From contig CAZIUL010000022.1 of NCBI GenBank assembly GCA_964542475.1, positions 1-64,000 of the forward strand: DNA of 64,000 nucleotides, given 5' to 3'. Under the pieces are notes generated by a model. The model had not been told where the DNA came from and made no database searches. It saw nothing but the letters and a program-made list of their open reading frames with translations. Of this stretch, positions 58,106-64,000 are shown in pieces; the first letter of the stretch is position 1; each line of letters opens with the position of its first letter. The translations under genes were made by a program, and so were the position numbers. Source of the stretch: CAZIUL01 sp964542475 (GTDB lineage Bacteria; Planctomycetota; B15-G4; CAYZWU01).

Positions 58106-58482
58106 CTCTTTCTCTCCTTTCTCTTCTCATGGATGAAGTCTCACACAGGATCGGTAAAAGGACATTGCCTTCCGTGTCTTGTCGGGCAAGCTCATTAGCA
58201 TTCAAGTCGGTTAAAGTATCAGTTCACCGCCTTTTGCGAAAGCCTTGACAAGAATTGTAACCATGCCGGTTCAGTGATAAAGGTTTTTACGCCCGGGAAT
58301 CAACTGCCGGCACCGCGAGTATTATTTTTTTTGCACTGACAGAAGGGCTCCACAAATGTCATGAAACAAAAAACCTTTTCGTGTGGTTTTCTCACCGGCT
58401 TCTTGAGCTGCTTGATAATTTTTGATGTGGCGTCCCCCGGGTTCCGTATGTACCATACACTCATAATCAAGGAGGTTGGCAC
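58106..58482. other. Intergenic region between divergent genes
   Basis: 377 bp between the divergent O-methyltransferase and dapA genes. I see no gene, RNA or repeat family here. A short interrupted inverted repeat GTATG/CATAC lies near 58447-58459 and a CATAAT box near 58462, possible dapA promoter parts, but no matching -35 box is convincing. Confidence 0.4.
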
Positions 58483-59361
58483 ATGTTTCAAGACTTGTAC
58501 GTCGCGCTGGTGACCCCGTTTTCAAGTGATGGAAGCGTGAACATCGGGAAGCTGAAGGAGATGGTTCGCTTCCATGCTGAAGCCGGGACAGAGGGGCTTG
58601 TGCTTTGCGGAACCACCGGGGAGGCGGCCTGTCTCACGCAAGAGGAGCGAACCCTTGTCATCGAGACAGTTGCGGGCGAAGCCCGCGGCCGGCTGAAGAT
58701 CGTTGCGGGTGCAGGTGCCCGCTCCACCAAGGAAACCATCGAGCTCGTGGCGGAGGTCACATCCGCTGGGGCGGAGGCAGCCCTTGTGGTGACTCCGTTT
58801 TACGTCAGGCCCGGCCCGGAAGCGCTGTTCGCGCATTTCGAGGCGGTCGCCGAAGAGAGCAAGATACCGGTCATGCTCTACAATGTTCCGTCCCGCACCG
58901 GGGTGGACCTTCCGCCAGACACGGTTGCCAGGCTGGCGGAGCTTGACAAAATTGCCGCTATCAAGGAGGCCAGGCCCGACATCGACCGCATCACCGAGCT
59001 CGGTGTTCTTTGCAAGGGGAAGATCGATGTGATGTCCGGGCATGACCCGAACCTCCTGCCCGCGCTGAGCGCGGGGGCGAAGGGCGTGGTTTCGGTTGTT
59101 GGCAACATTGTACCGCTGGATGTGGTCCTGCTGATCGATGCTTTCAAAAAGGGCGACATGGAAAGAGCCTGCCTGGTTCACTTCAGGCTTTTCGAGATTT
59201 CGAGCGCGTTGAACGTGGACACGAACCCGGTTCCAATAAAATGCGCGATGAACCTTCTGGGCTGGGATGTCGGGGGTGTGCGCCTTCCATTGATCCCCTT
59301 GAGCGGGGAAAAACGGAAGACGATGGGCCGGCGGTTGTCCGCTTTGGGATTCGGGAGCTAA
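58483..59361 (+). CDS. dapA: 4-hydroxy-tetrahydrodipicolinate synthase family protein
   Basis: 292 residues, a normal length for DapA. Class I aldolase TIM-barrel condensing pyruvate with aspartate semialdehyde in lysine/meso-diaminopimelate synthesis. Visible sites are VLCGTTGEAACLTQEER with the Thr-Thr pair, the proton-shuttle Tyr in VMLYNVPSRTGVDL (the Arg that binds aspartate semialdehyde follows), and the Schiff-base Lys in IAAIKEARPD near residue 160. AGGAGG lies 8 nt before the ATG. It stands alone, followed by a family A repeat, so other DHDPS-family sugar-acid aldolases are a minor alternative. Confidence 0.88.
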   Translation: MFQDLYVALVTPFSSDGSVNIGKLKEMVRFHAEAGTEGLVLCGTTGEAACLTQEERTLVIETVAGEARGRLKIVAGAGARSTKETIELVAEVTSAGAEAALVVTPFYVRPGPEALFAHFEAVAEESKIPVMLYNVPSRTGVDLPPDTVARLAELDKIAAIKEARPDIDRITELGVLCKGKIDVMSGHDPNLLPALSAGAKGVVSVVGNIVPLDVVLLIDAFKKGDMERACLVHFRLFEISSALNVDTNPVPIKCAMNLLGWDVGGVRLPLIPLSGEKRKTMGRRLSALGFGS

Positions 59362-59396
59362 GGGCGAGCGATGGCGCATCGGCGCGCGCCGGTTCC

Positions 59397-59471
59397 GGCG
59401 CCGACGGAGCGGCGCCCTCCATTTAGGAACCGGCGCATGTCCATCTTGGAGGGCGGCAGTCCCTTGCCGCC
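59397..59471. repeat. Paired-hairpin intergenic repeat (family A)
   Basis: A GGCGCCG/CGGCGCC hairpin, CTCCAT, linker, TTGGAGG and a GGCGGCA/TGCCGCC hairpin. It fills the space between the convergent dapA and phosphatase-like genes and ends 2 nt before the stop of the latter, so it may serve both as a bidirectional 3' structure. Confidence 0.8.
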
Positions 59472-59473
59472 TC

Positions 59474-61165
59474 TTAAGACACCTTCCTGACCGTCACAAA
59501 GGTTATATCCGTGTCATCAATATCCTTGCCCGCATAGTTGTCCAGGATGTTGACCACCAGGTTGACAAAAGCCTCGCTGTTCTTGGTGGCGTGCTTGTTT
59601 ATGGTCTTGGCAAATCCCTTTGTACCGAGATCCACGCCCTCCGGGTTCTTGATCGTGAAAAGACCGGGCGTGTTCAGAACCATGCGGTCGCCGTTGGCGA
59701 TATCTATCTCCACTTCCTTCAGCGACTTGTCGAAAACAGGACCCTTGTCGAACCCGAGCGCGATTCCCTCACCCTGGATCCCCTGGAGCTTCTTGTCCGT
59801 GTGGCTGTAGCGGAAAAGCGAGGTCGGCCCCGCGCTCACGATCCTGGCCTTGTCGGCTTCAGGATCCAGCAGAAGCATCAGCACTTCGACATACATCCCG
59901 GCCCTGAGATCGGGTGAGAGCAGGCGGTTGGCCTCCCTCAGCATCTCCGCCGGGCCGTCCGTGTTGTTAACCAGCGCCCGGAAGAAGCTCCTGGCCATGG
60001 ACATCACGATCGCCGCGGGCATGCCTTTGCCCGAGGCTGCGGCCACCAGCACGCCTGCCTTACCGTCAGGGTAACGGATCACATCGTAGTAGTTGCCATC
60101 CACCTCCTTGGAGCTGCGGTGGTACGCCTTGATCTCGTACCCCGGGATTTCCGGAATCTCCGTGGGAAGGAGCTTGGACTGGACCTCCTGGGCCACAGCC
60201 ATCTGGTGCTTCTGGGCGGCAATCTCTATCTCCTTGGCCTGGGCTTCGCTCAGGTTTTTCGTCATCTTGTCAAAGGTCCGTGCGAGCAGCCCGATCTCGT
60301 CCTGGGACTTGGGCACGGTGTGGTGGTCCAGGTCGCCTTCTGCAACGATCCTGATGTCCTCGATAAGGGCCTTGACCGGCATTGTGATCTTTCCGCCGAC
60401 CAGGAAAGCGGCCCCGATACCTAGGCCGATGAAGACGACGAAAAGGATGCAGATCACACCGGCGTACTCCTGCTTGCGCTGGCTGATCTGCTTTTCCGAA
60501 AGAACCACATTGGCGTACCCCGTGGTCTCTCCCTTGTAGTCCTTTATCGGAGCGGTGTAGGAGCGCGCGCTGTAGTTTCTTTCGTTGACCTGGAAGTAGC
60601 CGTACTTGACCTCGACCTCACCCTTCCTGTATCCCGCGGATTGCAAATCGTGGAACTGGGGAGGTTCTCTCGTTCCGGTTTGTATTTCGATAGCATCGCG
60701 CTTGACGAAATAATGGGTATCCATGATTCTGGCGTTCAAAAGAAGCGATGGCTGCTTGATGATGTCTCTCAGGCGCTCCCGGTTGAACTTGGCATGCTCT
60801 TTTTCTTCGTCTGTGGCGAGCACCCTGGTGTCGAGCCCGTAGAACTGGCTCCAGCTTTCGAAGTCAGGCGCTGCAAAGACCTTGACTAGTGCCACGCCTC
60901 CCGCGTCTATCTGCTTGTCAAGCGCTCCAGCGACCATCATGTACATGACAACTGCAACGATCAGCATTATCAGAAAGATCGTGGCGCTGATGTAGAAAGC
61001 GAGCTTCTTGGCGATGCCGCCGCCGCGCATCTTGGGCATCTGGCCCGTCTTGTAGATGACAGAGGAGTCCTTTCCCCTGTCCCGGCTTTTGCGTGTTGAA
61101 TCCTCTTCTACCTCGGTGTCCTCGATCTCTTCGTCTTTCTTTTCGCGCCGTGCTTTTTTAACCAT
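59474..61165 (-). CDS. Membrane HAMP + SpoIIE/RsbU-type PP2C homologue, probably catalytically inactive
   Basis: 563 residues: acidic/basic cytoplasmic leader, transmembrane helix ~54-79, periplasmic sensor ~80-233, second helix ~234-257, HAMP ~257-310, coiled coil, then PP2C from ~330. The canonical metal-binding motifs are altered: GGD-Y-Y-D reads DGNYYD (356-361), GDVSGKG reads AAASGKG (375-381), and YTDG reads NTPG (498-501). Only DDTDIT near 550 keeps acidic residues. Other fold positions (SGKGMPAAIVMSMARSFFR) are intact. It resembles a sensor that would control anti-sigma-factor antagonists but has lost manganese ligands, so a non-enzymatic scaffold is likely. AAGG precedes the ATG. Confidence 0.8.
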   Translation of the reverse strand: MVKKARREKKDEEIEDTEVEEDSTRKSRDRGKDSSVIYKTGQMPKMRGGGIAKKLAFYISATIFLIMLIVAVVMYMMVAGALDKQIDAGGVALVKVFAAPDFESWSQFYGLDTRVLATDEEKEHAKFNRERLRDIIKQPSLLLNARIMDTHYFVKRDAIEIQTGTREPPQFHDLQSAGYRKGEVEVKYGYFQVNERNYSARSYTAPIKDYKGETTGYANVVLSEKQISQRKQEYAGVICILFVVFIGLGIGAAFLVGGKITMPVKALIEDIRIVAEGDLDHHTVPKSQDEIGLLARTFDKMTKNLSEAQAKEIEIAAQKHQMAVAQEVQSKLLPTEIPEIPGYEIKAYHRSSKEVDGNYYDVIRYPDGKAGVLVAAASGKGMPAAIVMSMARSFFRALVNNTDGPAEMLREANRLLSPDLRAGMYVEVLMLLLDPEADKARIVSAGPTSLFRYSHTDKKLQGIQGEGIALGFDKGPVFDKSLKEVEIDIANGDRMVLNTPGLFTIKNPEGVDLGTKGFAKTINKHATKNSEAFVNLVVNILDNYAGKDIDDTDITFVTVRKVS

Positions 61166-61388
61166 TTAAAACCACCTTCCGATCGTTGTTCAGGGCAAAA
61201 TCCGGATTTACGGGACATGGTCCCGGGAGCGTTTGGATAGAGCTTTATGGAAAATGTGAAAAAACAGAAGTCAGAAACGGCTCTGAAACCGGGATGTTCC
61301 AGCTTTCAGACACCTATGGATATAAAACCGTGAATCGGTCAAGATTGGAAGAAAAATCCTGGGTTGATGCACAAAAAGCGGGGTGCCT

Positions 61389-61416
61389 GGCAGCAGAAGA
61401 GGATGAAATATGCGGG
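61389..61416. repeat. Single-arm fragment of the long palindrome (family E)
   Basis: The GGCAGCAGAAGAGGATGAAA..TGCGGG arm, identical to the corresponding arm at 9720-9747. It ends 9 nt downstream of the pgpA stop. No partner arm is visible nearby, and the rest of 61166-61425 shows no supported gene. Confidence 0.75.
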
Positions 61417-61425
61417 TAAAGGCTT

Positions 61426-61929
61426 TCAAAAAACCGGATTGCTCCGCATGGCGTGAAATACCGCTGTTCCAAGGAGAGTATAAAGCCCTGCAACCAGGTC
61501 ATCCAGCATGATGCCCCACCCGCCTCGAAGCCGTTCCAGGCGTCTGCCGGGCCACGGCTTGATCACATCGAACAGCCTGAAAAGGAAAAACGCGGCGACC
61601 AGCTCGTCGAGTCCCGGGCGCTCGTACAGAAAGTAGCACAAGGGCACGAAATAACCCATGACCTCATCGAGCACAAAGGCTCCGGGATCCTTTTTGCCGT
61701 AAAACCCTTCTGCCCAGTGTCCGAGCGGGATGCCGATCGCGAGGAACAGGAGCGCAAGAACGAACGAGATGGCGCCGTAGGAACACAGAACTCCCTGAGG
61801 GAGCGATGCTTGCAGGGGAAGGATCAAGAGTGCCAAAGCCAGCGCGCCCATGGTGCCTGCAGTGCCGGATGCCACAGGGGAGCGGCCCAGGTAGAAAAAG
61901 GTGGCTGTGATATCACGCAAACGGTTCAT
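61426..61929 (-). CDS. pgpA: Phosphatidylglycerophosphatase A
   Basis: 167 residues. Inner-membrane enzyme that dephosphorylates phosphatidylglycerol phosphate to phosphatidylglycerol. The PgpA signatures are present: GRSPVASGTAGTMGAL near residue 15, KKDPGAFVLDEVMGYF near 80 with the metal-binding Asp/Glu, and FRLFDVIKPWPGRRLERLRGGWGIMLDDLVAGLY near 115-150. The start codon overlaps the rimO stop by four bases (ATGA on the minus strand), so the two are co-translated. Confidence 0.93.
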   Translation of the reverse strand: MNRLRDITATFFYLGRSPVASGTAGTMGALALALLILPLQASLPQGVLCSYGAISFVLALLFLAIGIPLGHWAEGFYGKKDPGAFVLDEVMGYFVPLCYFLYERPGLDELVAAFFLFRLFDVIKPWPGRRLERLRGGWGIMLDDLVAGLYTLLGTAVFHAMRSNPVF

Positions 61930-63374
61930 TGATGATCCTTCACAAGAACAGATGCCCTGATCCCGGCCCGCGAAAGAGTTTCGGCCGTTTTTTTTCTTTC
62001 GCCGTGAGGACGGGGCCTGCGCTGCTTGCCGGTTCCGGCCGGAACTCCGACAAGATCGTACCCGTCGTAGCCAGTGACCCTGGCTTTCAACACCGCTCCG
62101 CTTTTCAGCGATTTGTTCGACTCGATCGTTATCACGCAGTCGATCTCAGGCGCGTCGCCGTGTGTCCGCGCTGCAATTTTGCCGCCGCCTGCCGGGCCAT
62201 CAACTATAACCTCCAGCTCGGAACCAACAAGCGATTTGTTCCGATTGACGATGATCGACTTCTCGAGCTTCATGATTTTTTCGAGCCGCTTTTCAGCGAC
62301 ATGCCTCGGGATCCGGCCGGGCAGGCGGGAAGCGGGTGTGCGCTCCTCCTCAGAGAAAAGGAAAGCTCCGAGCCGGTCGAATTGCGTGTGCTTAACGAAA
62401 TCGAAAAGCTTTCCAAATGCGCGTTCCGTTTCGCCCGGATATCCCACGATCACGCTGGTGCGGATCACGATGTCCGGGATCTCTTTTCTCAGCGTCTCGA
62501 TGATCCGCACGATTTTTTCGGGCGATGTGCCGCGCCGCATGCTCTTCAGGATACGTAAGTCGATGTGCTGGACAGGCATGTCGATGTAGTTGAGCACCTT
62601 CGGGTTTTCAGCGATCTCGTTGATCAGCTCCCGTGTCACCCTCGACGGGTAAGCGTAGAGGATGCGGATCCAGCTGATGCCTTTTACGCGGGAGAGGCGG
62701 CGAAGCAGATCCGGCAGGAGCGGCTTGCCGGCGATGTCCCTCCCGAAATCAGTCGTGTCTTCAGCCACCAGGACCAGCTCCCTGACCCCGAGCGATGCGA
62801 GAGCTTCGGCCTCGTCAACGAGCGCATCCATCGGTTTCGAGCGGAGCCTTCCGCGGATCGCCGGGATTGCGCAGAAGGAGCAGGAGTGGTTGCAGCCTTC
62901 AGCGATCCTCAGGTACGAGACATGGGGCAGTGTGAGCAAAAGACGCCCCATGTCTGTGTGCGATGTTCGCGGGGCGCCCCCTGATTTCATGGGTATGCTG
63001 CGGCTCGTGTTCTTTTCGAGCGCTTTCAGCACGGCAGGCACACCGGAGTAGTCGGAAATCGGTAAAAAGGCGTCAACGCCCTCCAGCATTGCCATCGCTT
63101 TCAGCTTCTTCCCGAGGAGCTGAACCAGGCATCCCACAACAACCACCGCAAAGAGCCGCCCCTTCTCCTTCAGGCGCAAAACCTCCTCGATCGTGTCAAA
63201 AGACTCCTTTCGCGCCGGTTCCACGAACCCGCATGTGTTGATTACCACGGCGTCGGCCTGTGCCGGGTCGAGCTCGAGCTCGATTCCCGGGCTTGCCCCG
63301 TCCAGGTGCCCTGCGATCACCTCGGAGTCAACGAGGTTCTTGGGGCAGCCCAGGGATATGATGCACACTCTCAC
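61926..63374 (-). CDS. rimO: Ribosomal protein S12 methylthiotransferase
   Basis: 482 residues from GTG at 63374, with AGGAG 10 nt upstream; the open frame extends into the family E palindrome and would add a false MKRSHSAVCGAAAEEDE leader. RimO modifies Asp88 of ribosomal protein S12. The N-terminal MTTase domain has three cluster cysteines (SLGCPKNLVDSE, INTCGF, VVGCLVQ). The radical SAM motif is CNHSCSFC. RimO-type EDTTDFGRDI and DMPVQHIDLRILKSMRRG follow. A C-terminal TRAM-like domain ends with a basic ~30-residue extension not usual for the family. It is co-translated with pgpA. Confidence 0.93.
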   Translation of the reverse strand: MRVCIISLGCPKNLVDSEVIAGHLDGASPGIELELDPAQADAVVINTCGFVEPARKESFDTIEEVLRLKEKGRLFAVVVVGCLVQLLGKKLKAMAMLEGVDAFLPISDYSGVPAVLKALEKNTSRSIPMKSGGAPRTSHTDMGRLLLTLPHVSYLRIAEGCNHSCSFCAIPAIRGRLRSKPMDALVDEAEALASLGVRELVLVAEDTTDFGRDIAGKPLLPDLLRRLSRVKGISWIRILYAYPSRVTRELINEIAENPKVLNYIDMPVQHIDLRILKSMRRGTSPEKIVRIIETLRKEIPDIVIRTSVIVGYPGETERAFGKLFDFVKHTQFDRLGAFLFSEEERTPASRLPGRIPRHVAEKRLEKIMKLEKSIIVNRNKSLVGSELEVIVDGPAGGGKIAARTHGDAPEIDCVITIESNKSLKSGAVLKARVTGYDGYDLVGVPAGTGKQRRPRPHGERKKTAETLSRAGIRASVLVKDHQ

Positions 63375-63392
63375 TGAGAAATCGCTCCTATG

Positions 63393-63565
63393 CCCGCTTA
63401 TTTCATCCTCTTCTGCTGCGGCACCGCAAACTGCACTGTGGCTGCGTTTCATGCCGGGAGACGATCCTCAACCTGTAAGAACAGGCCTGCGGTCGTCTCC
63501 TGACATGCGCCTTGCCACATCACAGTTTACAGCTACCTCGCGACGAAGAGTATGAAATAAGCGGG
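63393..63565. repeat. Long imperfect palindrome (family E, copy 3)
   Basis: 173 bp with the same arms; the apex hairpin is CCTGT(AAGA)ACAGG. The inner stem ATGCCGGG / CCTGACAT has one mismatch and one wobble. It lies in the 321 bp divergent spacer between rimO and cysS, 19 nt upstream of the rimO start. Confidence 0.88.
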
Positions 63566-63612
63566 CTTTGCCCGCAAAAAGAGCCCTGCCCTTTTGAAAA
63601 CCGGCGCACGGC

Positions 63613-63640
63613 TTGTTAATCTTTCTGAAAAGGCTATCAT
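63613..63640 (+). promoter_or_regulatory. Putative sigma-70-type promoter for cysS
   Basis: TTGTTA at 63613-63618 and TATCAT at 63635-63640 with a 16 nt spacer, 56 nt before the cysS start and outside the palindrome. Confidence 0.4.
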
Positions 63641-63695
63641 ACCCCGGAAACAAACGCGCAAGACAGCACTCTTTCGATCAACGGAGCTGAAGCCC

Positions 63696-64000
63696 ATGGT
63701 TTTGCAAGTGTATAACACTTTGAAAAGGAAGAAAGAAGAGTTCGTTCCCATTCACGAAGGAAGCGTGGGGATTTACGTGTGCGGGCCCACTGTCTACGGG
63801 CACTGCCACATCGGCCACGGCAAGAGCTACATCAGCTTCGACGTGATCGTCCGGTACCTGAGACACCTTGGGTACAGGGTGCGGTACGTTCAGAACATAA
63901 CCGACGTGGGGCATCTCACCGAGGACACCGAGGAAGACAAGGTGTTGAAGCAGTCGAAGCTTGAGAACCTCGAGCCCATGGAGCTCGTGGAGAGGTACAC
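63696..64000 (+). CDS. cysS: Cysteinyl-tRNA synthetase, N-terminal part (runs off window)
   Basis: 101 residues visible from the ATG at 63696 (GGAG 9 nt upstream). Class I synthetase that charges tRNA-Cys. The zinc-binding Cys and nucleotide-binding start are seen in IYVCGPTVYGHCHIGHGKSY (HIGH motif), followed by the usual FDVIVRYLRHLGYRVRYVQNITDV. The remainder lies beyond the window end. Confidence 0.93.
   Translation, partial: MVLQVYNTLKRKKEEFVPIHEGSVGIYVCGPTVYGHCHIGHGKSYISFDVIVRYLRHLGYRVRYVQNITDVGHLTEDTEEDKVLKQSKLENLEPMELVERY

Noticed and set aside
58240..58290. TTGACA near 58243 as a dapA promoter
   Set aside because: No acceptable -10 box lies 16-18 nt downstream, and it is more than 200 nt from the start.
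1..64000. CRISPR array or tRNA gene
   Set aside because: Repeats present are dispersed hairpin elements without regular spacers, and no cloverleaf with a T-loop GTTCGA-type box was found on inspection.

Overview
The window is 64 kb of a GC-rich bacterial chromosome, almost certainly a draft or metagenome-assembled genome. It contains two 100-N scaffold gaps, and the flanks of one duplicate each other exactly. The gene content fits a Gram-negative, probably anaerobic, carbohydrate-scavenging member of the Planctomycetota/Lentisphaerota/Kiritimatiellota-type or Hydrogenedentota/Sumerlaeota-type lineages: Tat-exported Gfo/Idh/MocA oxidoreductases, DUF1080, DUF6807 and DUF2961/GH172 proteins, a giant PQQ-propeller protein, lipoproteins, RND efflux and a 2-oxoacid:ferredoxin oxidoreductase. 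No rRNA or other marker allows a firmer placement. No tRNA, rRNA, CRISPR array, phage or transposase gene was seen.

Layout. 0-8 kb (minus strand) is a glycan-processing block: two Tat-signal dehydrogenases, a DUF6807 lipoprotein, a DUF1080 lipoprotein, then a HAD phosphatase coupled to a sodium:solute symporter and a two-helix mini-protein. 8-21.5 kb (minus) holds a B12-binding radical SAM protein, a 1,668-residue double beta-propeller with an embedded methyltransferase, a GH172 enzyme, a GT39-type membrane glycosyltransferase and a gingipain-like C25 peptidase. 21.6-28.5 kb (plus) has a LarE-like sulfur transferase and a TolC/adaptor/RND efflux operon. 28.7-36.6 kb (minus) has a GHMP kinase, a propeller-transglutaminase, an Mth938-like protein, lgt, a large radical SAM/SPASM protein fused to a degenerate carbamoyltransferase-like domain, and an HhH-GPD DNA glycosylase. 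37-45 kb carries surface-polysaccharide genes (UDP-galactopyranose-mutase-like flavoprotein, GT4, GT39), VanZ and a lone MshEN domain. 45-48 kb is a four-subunit 2-oxoacid:ferredoxin oxidoreductase operon. 48-52 kb (minus) is a sulfotransferase / sulfatase-fold / SGNH operon. 52-64 kb has housekeeping genes (pyrF, dapA, pgpA, rimO, cysS) mixed with a radical SAM protein, YjbQ, a secreted pyroglutamyl-peptidase-like protein, an APC permease, an exported O-methyltransferase and a SpoIIE-type phosphatase homologue whose metal-binding aspartates look lost.

The intergenic DNA is unusually rich in structured repeats. One family is a ~173 bp imperfect palindrome (three full and two truncated copies) whose arms show at least one paired compensatory change. 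A second group, in several sequence versions, consists of paired hairpins with complementary flanks. A third is a short motif containing ACCACGGATGAACACGGAT. Several open frames begin inside the long palindrome, so naive start calls for rimO, vanZ and the glycosylase would be wrong. The strongest leads for new biology are the radical SAM-carbamoyltransferase fusion, the propeller/methyltransferase giant, the apparent pseudophosphatase and the palindrome family.
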